The notes beneath the pieces were generated by a model. That model had not been told where the DNA came from. It saw nothing but the letters and a program-made list of their open reading frames with translations, and made no database searches. A stretch of DNA of 64,000 nucleotides, from contig CAWELH010000004.1 in NCBI GenBank assembly GCA_963809925.1, positions 310,001 to 374,000 of the forward strand, written 5' to 3'. The translations under genes were made by a program, and so were the position numbers. Shown here in pieces: positions 43,798-53,146 of this stretch (the first letter of the stretch is position 1; each line of letters begins with the position of its first letter). The DNA comes from DASQZK01 sp963809925. Its GTDB lineage: Bacteria > Bacteroidota > Bacteroidia > Bacteroidales > GCA-2748055.

Positions 43798-46700
43798 ATG
43801 CGTACAAAGGCAAAATTAGAGGAGTTACTCAAAAAAAAAATGCTTACCTCGCAAAATGAAGAGAAAACAAAACGTGAAGCAGAATTAGTCGTTCCTAACA
43901 ATGACAAAAAAGATCGTGCGGATGAATTAGCCATTGCAAAAGCTGATAAAGCAGATCGAGAAGCAGAGCTAGTCATTGCTAACGAAGAAAAAAAAGACCG
44001 TGCTGATGAATTGGTCATTGCTAATGCAGATAAAGCAGATCGCGAAGCAGAGTTAGTCATTGCTAACGAAGAAAAGAAAGACCGCGCGGATGAATTGGTC
44101 ATTGCTAATGCAGATAAAGCAGATCGCGAAGCAGAGTTAGTCATTGCTAACGAAGAAAAGAAAGACCGCGCGGATGAATTAGTCATTGCTAATGCAGATA
44201 AAGCAGATCGCGAAGCAGAGTTAATCATTGCTAACGAAGAAAAAAGAGACCGCACGGATGAATTAGTCATCGCTAAAGCAGAGAAAGAAGAACGCGAAGC
44301 AGAGTTAGTCATTGCAAAGGAAGAGAAAGCAAGATTGGCCGCGGAATTAATCATTGCAAATGAGGAGAAAGCGGAACAGTCAGCAGAGTTAGTAGTTGCT
44401 AACGCTGAGAAGGCAGAACAGTCTGCAAAGTTAGTGATTGCTAACGCTGAGAAAGCAAAAAACAGGGCTGTATTGATCATATCAAATTTAGAAAAAGAAA
44501 AACCAGCAAATGAATTAATCAGTGCTGACAAAGAATTAAATTATCAAAGAAGGGAGAAAGCTAAAAGTGCCGCAGAGACGGTAATTGCGAACACTGAAAA
44601 AACAAAACAGAAAGCAGAATTAGTCATTGCTAGTGTAGGGAAAGCAAAACAGTCCCTAGGGTTAATTCTTGCGAAAAAAAAACTTTTATACCTACAAGAA
44701 AAGGAAGCAAAACAAACATCAGAAGTAGTCATTGCTGTTGCAGAGAAAGCAAAATGGGCAGCTGAGTTAACTATAGTTAACATAAAGAAAGCAAAACGGG
44801 CAGCAGAGTTAACTATTGCGAATGTAGTGAAAACAAAACTGGCAGCAGAATTAGTCATTGCGAACAAGGAACTTGTTTATCAAAACACCAGGAAAGTAAA
44901 ACGAACGGCAGAATTAATAATTGCAGATATAAAGAAAGCAAAACTTTCTGCAGAGTTAGTTATTGCGAATATAGAGAAGGCAAAACGAGCAGCGGAGTTT
45001 GTTATTGCGAATAAACAACTTATACTGGCAAAAGAAAATAAGAAACTTGTAGCAGAGCTAATCATAACAAATAGGAAACTAACAAATCATATTTCAATTC
45101 GAAAAGAGTCGGAAGAAAAGTTGAAAGCTTCAGAGAGGCGATACCGCAGACTTTTTGAATCTGCAAAAGATGGCATACTTATTCTTAATGACTTAACCGG
45201 GGAAATAATAGACGCTAATCCGTTTATTTTGAATATGGCAGGTCTGACTTTGGATGAAATGGTAGGAAAAGAATTGTGGAAGATTGGCACTTTCGCAAAC
45301 ATTATTGCATCAAAAGAAGCTTTTCGTGAATTACAACTCAAAGAGTATATCCGTTTTGATGATATGCCTCTGGTAAAAAAAGACGGGAAGATCATATATG
45401 TTGAATTTATCAGTAATGTCTATCATGTTGAAAATAGAAAAGTAAACCAATGCAACATCCGAGATATTACCGAGCGCAAATTAATTGAAAATGCTCTCAG
45501 AATAAGTGAAGAACGGTTCAGGATGGTCACCGAAAGTGCTGGAGAATGGATATGGGAAGTTGATGCACAGGGACTTTATACTTATGTAAGTCATATATCA
45601 GAGTCATTGCTTGGGTATAATTCAGAGGAAATCATTGGGAAAAAACATTTCTATGACTTCTTTGCTCCAGAGATAAAAGAGGCAACTAAAAATGCTGTCT
45701 TAGAAGGATTTTCAAAGAAAGAAGATTTCAGGAAATTTGAAAATCCGAATATACATAAGGATGGACATAGAGTCATACTTGAAACTCGTGGATTCCCACT
45801 GCTGGATACTAATGGTATATTGATTGGTTATCGTGGATCAGATACTGACATTACAGAACGCAAGCAGATAGAATTGGACTTATTGGCATCCAAAGAAAAA
45901 GCCGAAGAAAGCGACCGTCTTAAAACCGCTTTTCTTACTAATATGAGCCATGAAATACGTACTCCTATGAACGGTATTCTTGGATTTTCCGAACTCTTGA
46001 AAGAACCAAATTTATCAAGTGATGACCAGCAGGAGTATCTTCAAATCATACAGATAAGTGGCGCACGTATGCTCAATACCATAAACAATATTGTTGATAT
46101 TTCGAAAATTGAATCAGGACTTGTTAATATTGAAATTAATGAGACAAATATTAACGATAAAATTGAATTCGTCTTTAATTTCTTCAAACGGGAAGCCGAA
46201 ACTAAAGAATTACAGTTCTCTTTTAAAAACGGTCTGTCATCAAAAGAAGCCATCGTTAAAACCGACACTGAAAAGGTTTATGGTATACTGGCTTCGCTTG
46301 TCAAAAATGCAATCAAGTTTACCTATGATGGTTCCATTGATTTTGGGTATGAAAAAAAGGGGGAATATCTTGAATTCTTCGTAAAGGATACTGGGATTGG
46401 CATATCACAAAAAAACAAAAAACAGATTTTTGAAAGGTTCAGGCAGGCAAGTGAATCACATACACGAGGGTATGAAGGAAGTGGTCTGGGGTTATCCATT
46501 GCGAAATCCTATACAGAAATGCTTGGCGGGGAATTATGGATGGAAAGTGAGGAAGGAAAGGGCTCAACATTTTATTTTACTATTCCATACCATTTTGTAC
46601 ATGAAGAAAAAACTCTTATCGAAAACTCGTATTCTGATAACGAATTTGAATTACAAGATCAGCAACACAAGGTATTAATTGTTGAGGATGATGAAATATC

Positions 46701-47022
46701 ACATTTACTTCTTACACGAATATTACAAAATATCAATTGCGAAGTATTGCATGCGATAACAGGGCTCGAAGCTGTTGAGGCTTGCAGGACGAATCCCGGC
46801 ATTGATTTGATTTTAATGGACATCAGAATGCCAGGGATGAATGGTCATGAAGCGACACATCAAATCCGTCAGTTTAACAAAGATGTAATTATCGTGGCAC
46901 AAACAGCCTTTGCATTTTCCGGAGACAAAGAGAAAGCAATAGAAGCGGGATGCAACAGCTATATAACAAAACCAGTTAATAAAGCCTTATTAACCGAATT
47001 AGTTAAAAGCTATTTTAATTAA
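43798..47022 (+). CDS. Soluble hybrid sensor histidine kinase with long repetitive coiled coil, PAS, PAS, HisKA, HATPase and REC
   Basis: 1074 residues without transmembrane segments. Residues about 20-430 are a charged coiled coil built of 14-residue units such as (A/D)ELVIANxEKxxR; in residues about 45-165 the DNA also repeats with an 84-bp period. PAS domains follow at about 440-560 (RLFESAKDGILILNDLTGEI) and 570-690 (ending ITERK). HisKA has the phospho-accepting His in FLTNMSHEIRTPMNG (about 715), HATPase has DTGIGIS and GSGLGLSI, and the C-terminal receiver has the phospho-Asp in LILMDIRMPG (about 1006). It should run an internal His-Asp relay; an output protein is not visible. The 705-residue kinase starts 2 bp later. 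Confidence 0.92.
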   Translation: MRTKAKLEELLKKKMLTSQNEEKTKREAELVVPNNDKKDRADELAIAKADKADREAELVIANEEKKDRADELVIANADKADREAELVIANEEKKDRADELVIANADKADREAELVIANEEKKDRADELVIANADKADREAELIIANEEKRDRTDELVIAKAEKEEREAELVIAKEEKARLAAELIIANEEKAEQSAELVVANAEKAEQSAKLVIANAEKAKNRAVLIISNLEKEKPANELISADKELNYQRREKAKSAAETVIANTEKTKQKAELVIASVGKAKQSLGLILAKKKLLYLQEKEAKQTSEVVIAVAEKAKWAAELTIVNIKKAKRAAELTIANVVKTKLAAELVIANKELVYQNTRKVKRTAELIIADIKKAKLSAELVIANIEKAKRAAEFVIANKQLILAKENKKLVAELIITNRKLTNHISIRKESEEKLKASERRYRRLFESAKDGILILNDLTGEIIDANPFILNMAGLTLDEMVGKELWKIGTFANIIASKEAFRELQLKEYIRFDDMPLVKKDGKIIYVEFISNVYHVENRKVNQCNIRDITERKLIENALRISEERFRMVTESAGEWIWEVDAQGLYTYVSHISESLLGYNSEEIIGKKHFYDFFAPEIKEATKNAVLEGFSKKEDFRKFENPNIHKDGHRVILETRGFPLLDTNGILIGYRGSDTDITERKQIELDLLASKEKAEESDRLKTAFLTNMSHEIRTPMNGILGFSELLKEPNLSSDDQQEYLQIIQISGARMLNTINNIVDISKIESGLVNIEINETNINDKIEFVFNFFKREAETKELQFSFKNGLSSKEAIVKTDTEKVYGILASLVKNAIKFTYDGSIDFGYEKKGEYLEFFVKDTGIGISQKNKKQIFERFRQASESHTRGYEGSGLGLSIAKSYTEMLGGELWMESEEGKGSTFYFTIPYHFVHEEKTLIENSYSDNEFELQDQQHKVLIVEDDEISHLLLTRILQNINCEVLHAITGLEAVEACRTNPGIDLILMDIRMPGMNGHEATHQIRQFNKDVIIVAQTAFAFSGDKEKAIEAGCNSYITKPVNKALLTELVKSYFN
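43880..44500 (+). repeat. In-frame 42/84-bp tandem repeat coding the coiled coil
   Basis: The coding sequence repeats in 84-bp units (two 14-residue units), for example GAATTGGTCATTGCTAATGC alternating with GAGTTAGTCATTGCTAACGA, nearly identical in about three or four successive copies and degenerating towards the 3' side. The number of copies could change by slippage without breaking the frame. Confidence 0.8.
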
Positions 47023-47024
47023 AA

Positions 47025-49142
47025 GTGAAAAACCTAAAATTAAACATTCGATTGATTATTGGATTTTCTCTAATAGTAATAATTAGTATTATTATTGGCG
47101 TTTATTCATTATTCAATATAAATAAAATTAGTTCACAGACAGAATTGATTTATTTGAATTCCTTCATTGTAAGTAATTCTGTTAAAGATATAAATATAAA
47201 TATTCATGCAATAAAGAAAGAAATGCAAGATGCTTTCAGTGCACAAAATTCAGAAAACTTAAACAAATCAATTATACAAATAAATTATCATGACAGTTTA
47301 ATCAATAATAGCTTTACTATTGTCACTGAAAGATTTCTGGGAGAAAAACAGATTATTGAAGATTTCTATAAGACATACCGCAAATGGAGAGTTACAAGAG
47401 ATGAAGTTCTTGAAACGTTGAAGAACAGGGATATTGTTGAGACAACAAGAATCGCAATAGATAAAGAGGATTTTCAATTTAAGTTACTTGAAAAGAAAGC
47501 AAAATTTATCACGAATTATGCTCAAAACAGGGCAAATAATTTATATCAGGAATCGATTAAATCACAAAAGATAAGTTCTGTTCTTTTGATTGGTGGCATT
47601 TCTTTTTTATTGATTTTGAGCATACTAATTGCAAGATTTATTTCAAAAACAATATTAGCAGCCAATAATGAATTAAACAAATCCGAAGAAAAATCCCGAC
47701 TGATATTGGAGAACTCTCCAGATGCCATTTTCATTGCTGATCAACAAGGTAAATACATATATACAAATAAGTCAGTAACAACTATGCTTGGTTATTCATT
47801 TGAAGAGATGATGAACATGACCATCGCTGACGTTTCACCCCCGAATCGCATAGAGGAATATATTAAGATTTTTACAAAGGTCGTCAGCAAAGGTAAAGCT
47901 TTCGAAGATATTGAACTTATAAACCAGGACGGGGATTACATTTCAGTAGACTTAAACGCTATTTCACTTCCGGATGGTATGGTATATGCAAGTTGCAGGG
48001 ATATTACAAATCGAAAGCAGCGCGAGAAAGATTTTAAAGAGAGTGAATCTTCATTAAAGCAAGCTCAGGAAATAGCAAGTATGGGGAGCTGGGACCTCGA
48101 TTTGATCACCAATGAGGCTAAATGGTCTGAGAATTGTTATGTTGTTTTCGGTTTAAAGCCCTATGAAATTGTGCCTTCTATGGAATACGTCAATTCCCGC
48201 GCGCATCCGGATGATTTGCATCTGATTGAAGAAACATTTAATACTATATTTTTAACCGGATCTGCAGCAACGACTGAAGCTCGATTTACTTTTCCTGATA
48301 AAAAAGATAAATGGTTTTACTCCAAAATTATTCCCATTTTTCAGGATGGCAAGATTGTCAAATTGAAGGGAATCATGCTTGACATCAACACCATGAAGAT
48401 GACAGAGCTGAAACTTGAAGAACGTGAAAAGAAATTGATTGAGTTAAATGCCGACAAAGATCGTTTTATAGCAATTCTCGGACACGATTTAAAAAATCCT
48501 CTTAATAATCTTCTTGGTTTATCAGAAATATTGATGGAAGACTTACGGAAAGTCGATATAGACGAAATCGAAATCCGTGCTAAACAAATTAATTCAACAG
48601 TTCAAAAAACGAATAAATTACTGGAAGACATCCTGATGTGGGCAAGAACACAGCAAGACAAAATTTCTTTCAATCCGAAAATTTCCGGATTTAGAGATAT
48701 TTATCTGGATATTATTGAAACACTTAATCCAAATGCCGATGCAAAAAACATCACAATACGGTATTCTGCTTCAGACGATCTAAACATTTTTGTTGATATA
48801 GATATGCTAAAAACAGTTCTCAGGAATCTAGTTTCTAATGCAATAAAATTTACAAATAATGGTGGTGTAATTACTATTAATGCAGAGGAAAACACCGGAA
48901 AAGTAACAATTTCGGTTTCCGACGATGGAATTGGTATAGCACCCTTAGATTTAAAGAAACTTTTTAATAATTCTGAATTTCTTTCCACCAAAGGCACGTC
49001 AGGAGAAGCAGGAACAGGTCTGGGATTATTACTCTGCAAAGAATTTGTGAATAAGCACCAGGGTAAAATCTGGATAGAAAGTGAGGTTGGAAAAGGAAGT
49101 AAGTTTTTGTTTACATTGCCATCCGGTCCAAATTCCGCTTAA
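47025..49142 (+). CDS. Membrane sensor histidine kinase with 4HB-type sensor and two PAS domains
   Basis: 705 residues from a GTG start 2 bp after the previous stop, so the pair is probably one transcript. TM1 is about 8-28 and TM2 about 186-206, enclosing a roughly 155-residue helical periplasmic region of the 4HB_MCP kind. Then PAS (about 222-340), a second PAS with PAC (about 345-460), HisKA with the His in FIAILGHDLKNPLNN (about 485) and an HATPase domain with DDGIGIAP and GTGLGLLLCKEF. It has no receiver domain, so the upstream hybrid kinase might receive or share its signal; this is inference from adjacency. Confidence 0.9.
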   Translation: MKNLKLNIRLIIGFSLIVIISIIIGVYSLFNINKISSQTELIYLNSFIVSNSVKDININIHAIKKEMQDAFSAQNSENLNKSIIQINYHDSLINNSFTIVTERFLGEKQIIEDFYKTYRKWRVTRDEVLETLKNRDIVETTRIAIDKEDFQFKLLEKKAKFITNYAQNRANNLYQESIKSQKISSVLLIGGISFLLILSILIARFISKTILAANNELNKSEEKSRLILENSPDAIFIADQQGKYIYTNKSVTTMLGYSFEEMMNMTIADVSPPNRIEEYIKIFTKVVSKGKAFEDIELINQDGDYISVDLNAISLPDGMVYASCRDITNRKQREKDFKESESSLKQAQEIASMGSWDLDLITNEAKWSENCYVVFGLKPYEIVPSMEYVNSRAHPDDLHLIEETFNTIFLTGSAATTEARFTFPDKKDKWFYSKIIPIFQDGKIVKLKGIMLDINTMKMTELKLEEREKKLIELNADKDRFIAILGHDLKNPLNNLLGLSEILMEDLRKVDIDEIEIRAKQINSTVQKTNKLLEDILMWARTQQDKISFNPKISGFRDIYLDIIETLNPNADAKNITIRYSASDDLNIFVDIDMLKTVLRNLVSNAIKFTNNGGVITINAEENTGKVTISVSDDGIGIAPLDLKKLFNNSEFLSTKGTSGEAGTGLGLLLCKEFVNKHQGKIWIESEVGKGSKFLFTLPSGPNSA

Positions 49143-49377
49143 TGACAGCCTGGACAGCACATCATTTATCCATTCCCGGGGATTGACATTGCAGCCGACG
49201 GTTCGCCGGTGTGGTGTCTTTGGGGGCACACTGCAATGTGCTTTTAAAAGAATGTGGGAAATCCGGATAAATATTTATAACCTAACGATATAGTCATGAA
49301 AGAAAATATTTTAAAATACTTAAGCATAGTAGGTTTTGCCAATAGTACAGATTTATCTAATTGTAAACAATTAGAAG

Positions 49378-49611
49378 ATGAACTTAATGAATGAGGCAAA
49401 GGGCAGATTTAAGATTGCTAAAAAGGATGTGAAAGATGCCAGGCAGAAATTAAACCTGTCTCTGGAAAAGGTTATAAATAAAATTGAAAACAAGAAAAAG
49501 AAAATAAACGAAACACAGAGAAATTTGACGAATGATCCGGAATCATCTTCTCCTTTTAAATTTAAAGCAATAAAACAAATTATGATAATGCAATGGTCGC
49601 ATTGGAATTAA
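49378..49611 (+). CDS. Small hypothetical helical protein
   Basis: 77 residues, Lys-rich and helical (KDVKDARQKLNLSLEKVINK). A 32-codon frame (49296-49394) starting MKENILKYLSIVGF overlaps its start by 17 bp and may be an upstream leader peptide or the front half of the same gene after a frameshift. No homologue is recognised, so it may not be expressed. Confidence 0.3.
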   Translation: MNLMNEAKGRFKIAKKDVKDARQKLNLSLEKVINKIENKKKKINETQRNLTNDPESSSPFKFKAIKQIMIMQWSHWN

Positions 49612-49705
49612 GCAAGAATAAAATAAAAAAAAGAGTAAGGATTATATTGCAGAAGGAACTAATAATTGGGTCTCGTTTAATCCCATTCTGGCACATGTCT
49701 TTGCA

Positions 49706-49894
49706 TTATTTCAATTCGTATTTTACATCAACAATATCTATAACTCTAATCTTTCTTATCCCAATATCCTCGCCTTCATAATCATACATTCTATTCACTC
49801 CATTAGCAGATCCTGTTTTTGATTGCAAATAGAATACTTCATTATCACTAGTTGTCATTATTGGTGGTTCGGTATTATTTTTTTGTTGGTTCAT
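49706..49894 (-). CDS. Small hypothetical protein overlapping the DHFR-like gene
   Basis: 62 residues, TSDNEVFYLQSKTGSANGVN at its centre, no known motif. Its start lies 20 bp inside the 3' end of the DHFR-like gene on the same strand, which would fit translational coupling. Confidence 0.35.
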   Translation of the reverse strand: MNQQKNNTEPPIMTTSDNEVFYLQSKTGSANGVNRMYDYEGEDIGIRKIRVIDIVDVKYELK

Positions 49895-50426
49895 AGTAAA
49901 GAGTTACTGCACCACCTCTAAAGGTTTTAGTCTTTAAGAGTTTGAAAATAGTCCTGTCGTTTATATCTTCAAATAATGGTAAACCATTTCCTGCAATAAC
50001 TGGATGGATACAAAGTTGAAATTCGTCAATCAAATTAAGTTTCATTAACTGGATAATTAAACTGCGGCTACCAACAAAAATATCTTTACCTGATTTTTGT
50101 TTGAGTTCTAAAACTTCTTCTTTTAAATCACGCTTTGCTACTGTTGCACTTTTCCATTCAACATTATTCAGCGTATGAGAAAAAACAATTTTTGGAATTT
50201 TGTCAATAGCCATAGCAAAGTCATTCATTGATTTTTCTTCTGATGGGGTTTCTAAAAATGTTCGCCAAAACTCCATAAGTTGGTACGTTGTTCTGCCATA
50301 TAGAATTACGCCTCCCTGGCCTAGTAGTTCTGTATAATGTTGATGTATTTCCTCATCAGGTAGTATAACTGTATGGTCGCAAAACCCGTCCATTGTCATA
50401 TTGATTGCTGCAATTAGTTTTCTCAT
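49875..50426 (-). CDS. Dihydrofolate reductase-like (RibD C-terminal) family protein
   Basis: 183 residues from the ATG of MRKLIAAINMTMDGFCDH; the ten-codon upstream extension is less likely. The RibD-C/YwjB-type DHFR fold is indicated by AAINMTMDGF, GGVILYGRTTYQLMEFW, IPKIVFSHTLNNVEW, DIFVGSRSLIIQLMKLNLID and LCIHPVIAGNGLPLF. These proteins are NADPH-dependent reductases of unclear substrate; they often occur alone, as here. Confidence 0.85.
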   Translation of the reverse strand: MRKLIAAINMTMDGFCDHTVILPDEEIHQHYTELLGQGGVILYGRTTYQLMEFWRTFLETPSEEKSMNDFAMAIDKIPKIVFSHTLNNVEWKSATVAKRDLKEEVLELKQKSGKDIFVGSRSLIIQLMKLNLIDEFQLCIHPVIAGNGLPLFEDINDRTIFKLLKTKTFRGGAVTLYYEPTKK

Positions 50427-50664
50427 ACTTCGTTCTCTTTCGTTAAGATTTGTCAATCTATTGGTTCTAAAAATTCAAGTTTCTGTTTTCGTTGGGTCGT
50501 CCGTTATAAAGACCGCCAACGTCTGTGTATATTCGATTATTGAATTTATATTTCCTTTGTCGATCCTTTAATTGAAACTATCCTTCCAAATTGGACGGAT
50601 ATGATCATGTGCTTTCCAGATTCATGCCGTCAGGTAAATTATTGAAATTTGAATATTGGATGGT

Positions 50665-52197
50665 TCAATAATGTATTGAACTTAACTTCCATGCCTCCAA
50701 CGACACAAGCTTTGCGGTCCCACCCAGGGAAGTGAGTGCAATATATTTGCCTTTAACATTTTCCTCCCTGACCTGGCGGGATATACAATATTTCCCGCCG
50801 TTAACGTATACTTCAACTATTTTTTTATCAATAAATATATGCAAATCAATGGTGTCTCCTTGTTTCCATTCTTCTATAGGAACTTCTATGCCATCCACAT
50901 TTAGTATATCACCACTCCAAACAATGGCTAATCCGGGCTTTCCTTCTTTATCAGAAAGAACATTTATTCCACAAAACGAGGCGTTGTACAGGTTAAACTT
51001 CACAATAATTTCCATCTGGTCACCCGTGAAATCTTCCATGACATCCGTTGCCGTTATGGAATTCGACACAGGAAGTTCTAAATCGCCTAGTATAAAGTGT
51101 TCTGTTCGCAATTCTTTTATTGCCTCTATGGGTGATTGAAGGATGCGTCCATCTGTCAGGCTTAATTTTCGGGGAATTGCAAAGCTGCCATTCCATATGC
51201 GATTACTGTTTTTTATCGGTTCGTTCATGTAATAAGGTAACCATTCTCTGTCCCATCCGGGTATCCATGCCATCTGGTACAAATTTCCTTCATGATCAAC
51301 AATTGATTCCTGGGCATAATAATGCCCGCTATAATCAATAATTCCTTCTGATTCGATAGTAAAAGTCAGGTTTGCAAGGTCGAATTCGCCTAAGAAATAA
51401 TTTACCCGGTCAACCGGGGCATCTGTTGAAGCCATAAATACCCATTTATCACCGATTGGTTTTAATTCAGGTACTTCAAGATTTCTGTATTTATGTTTGG
51501 GAACTGTAAAAAGTATACCCTTGTATTCCCATTCCGTTAATTCGCTGTTTTTTGCCTCAAATATGGGCACCGGCACATAATTCTCATCAAAAAGATCAGC
51601 GCAGGCGATCAGGAATGTTCTGCCTTGAGCGCTAAATACATACGGATCACGCCAAAATCCGTCAAATGGAGGCAACCCCGGATGCTCAAGGGTTAATACG
51701 GGGTTTTTTCCCTTGTGGTCCCATTCTGAAAGTTGCTTATTGGTAAATTCAGCTCTCCAGAATTTCATTTCTCCGTCATCGCTGCCTCCGGAATAAAATG
51801 CAAGCTTTTTTCCATCTTTCGTTATAATGGTCGACCCCGAACCGATCGCATTCAGACCCAGCTCAAATGCTGGTGTCAGACCAGTTTTCATATGCTCCCA
51901 GCGCAATAAGTCTTTGCTTCGGAAATGGTCCCAATACCATGCACCGGGATGATTGCTGAAAGGTTGCAATCCGTAAAAAATATGATACCATCCATCATAG
52001 TAAACGCCACCATTAGGATCGCCCATACATCCGGCAGGAGGAGTAAGGTGAAACGCTGGTCTGAACGGATCTGCATTTATGCTGACAGCAGAATCTTTTA
52101 TAGCCCTGTTAATGTTTTCAGGTGAAAGTTTCCAACTTTGAGCATTCAGCACTGACACACATATCACCAATAAAAAAACAGATATAAATGACTTCAT
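50665..52197 (-). CDS. Secreted GH32 family glycoside hydrolase (fructosidase/levanase type)
   Basis: 510 residues. Signal peptide ends at VSVLNAQ. Five-blade propeller signature: CMGDPNGGVYYDGWYHIFYG holds the nucleophile Asp in the GDPNG block (most GH32 proteins have NDPNG), GFWRDPYVF is the transition-state Asp block and NLEVPELKPIGDKWVF holds the acid/base Glu where EC is usual. A C-terminal beta-sandwich (about 360-505) ends in IFIDKKIVEVYVNGGKYCIS. It should hydrolyse a beta-fructoside or related glycan. The motif changes make inulin or sucrose uncertain. Confidence 0.85.
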   Translation of the reverse strand: MKSFISVFLLVICVSVLNAQSWKLSPENINRAIKDSAVSINADPFRPAFHLTPPAGCMGDPNGGVYYDGWYHIFYGLQPFSNHPGAWYWDHFRSKDLLRWEHMKTGLTPAFELGLNAIGSGSTIITKDGKKLAFYSGGSDDGEMKFWRAEFTNKQLSEWDHKGKNPVLTLEHPGLPPFDGFWRDPYVFSAQGRTFLIACADLFDENYVPVPIFEAKNSELTEWEYKGILFTVPKHKYRNLEVPELKPIGDKWVFMASTDAPVDRVNYFLGEFDLANLTFTIESEGIIDYSGHYYAQESIVDHEGNLYQMAWIPGWDREWLPYYMNEPIKNSNRIWNGSFAIPRKLSLTDGRILQSPIEAIKELRTEHFILGDLELPVSNSITATDVMEDFTGDQMEIIVKFNLYNASFCGINVLSDKEGKPGLAIVWSGDILNVDGIEVPIEEWKQGDTIDLHIFIDKKIVEVYVNGGKYCISRQVREENVKGKYIALTSLGGTAKLVSLEAWKLSSIHY

Positions 52198-52671
52198 TGG
52201 TATGATTTATAAAACAATACTGTTTAAGTTTATATTCATTTCGAATAAATTTCATCCTTGTTTTCGGCATCCGTTAAGGGAGACCATTCCCGAAACATCC
52301 ATCAACTTCATTTCATCAAATATACAAAATTCGGAGCGAACCTGGCCAGGAGCGAAGGAGCACTCATAAGTGGGTTAATATCCGACCGAATGGCAGGAAA
52401 ATCTCTGAAATTTATAAAGTCAATCTGGAGTATTTTCGGACCGGAACAGTGGAGCCGCAGGATCTGTATTATCCATGCCATGCATGAGCAGTAGCACACA
52501 CAGCGTCTAAATGTCATTGCAACCCAATGCGAATTATTGCATGTTTCATCTTTGAAGTGTATCTTTATTTTAGATACTGCAGTGGGAGTGACAAAAAAGA
52601 CTAAATCGAATCGTCAGCCCACATCCGGGCAGATTTTATATAAATAACTAAATAGAAATTTAATAGACATT
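52198..52671. other. Intergenic region, nothing recognised
   Basis: About 470 bp between the GH32 gene (minus strand) and a small plus-strand frame. Short frames show no recognisable protein and no promoter box stands out. Confidence 0.4.
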
Positions 52672-52947
52672 ATGGGAACAAAACTGAACATAAAAAACAG
52701 CGACAGTTTATCTAAAAGTAGTGTCTCTTCATCTTTGTTTTCTAATCAAAATGCTTTCATAGGTAGAATCGTTACCTGGACAGTCTCCTCACTCATAATA
52801 ATAAATCTTTTTACATTAATTCTTGGATTAATTTCATTAAAGTCACCAGATGAATCTATTGGGAATCCGTATTTTTCTATTCTTGAATTGTTAATTATTA
52901 TTCTGACATTTGTTAAATTACCTTTCCCTGCTCTGGAATACAATTAG
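52672..52947 (+). CDS. Small membrane protein, possibly truncated
   Basis: 91 residues with two hydrophobic segments (WTVSSLIIINLFTLILGLIS and YFSILELLIIILTFVKLPFP). The ATG follows an A-rich leader. The motif IGNPYFSILELLIIILTF resembles the middle of larger four-helix membrane proteins, so this may be the shortened front of one. Function unknown. Confidence 0.4.
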   Translation: MGTKLNIKNSDSLSKSSVSSSLFSNQNAFIGRIVTWTVSSLIIINLFTLILGLISLKSPDESIGNPYFSILELLIIILTFVKLPFPALEYN

Positions 52948-53146
52948 AAAGGAGAATGGAGAGGATATTATTTGTATTACTAACCGGACACCAGTGATTG
53001 ACCATGTGTTTGAGTCCCAAAATAGGTAATCACCCCGAACATCCTTTTAAATACCTGATTTTCAGATGGTAATTTTTTTGATGAATGGTGACGCACAGTT
53101 AGAAGATTTTTATACTTTTAGCTGACTAATCAATCCCAAACTAACT

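Noticed and set aside
43782..44867. Minus-strand frames with SALAMTNSA repeats opposite the kinase
   Set aside because: They mirror the tandem coding repeat of the kinase. The plus-strand protein continues into intact PAS and kinase domains, so it is the real gene.
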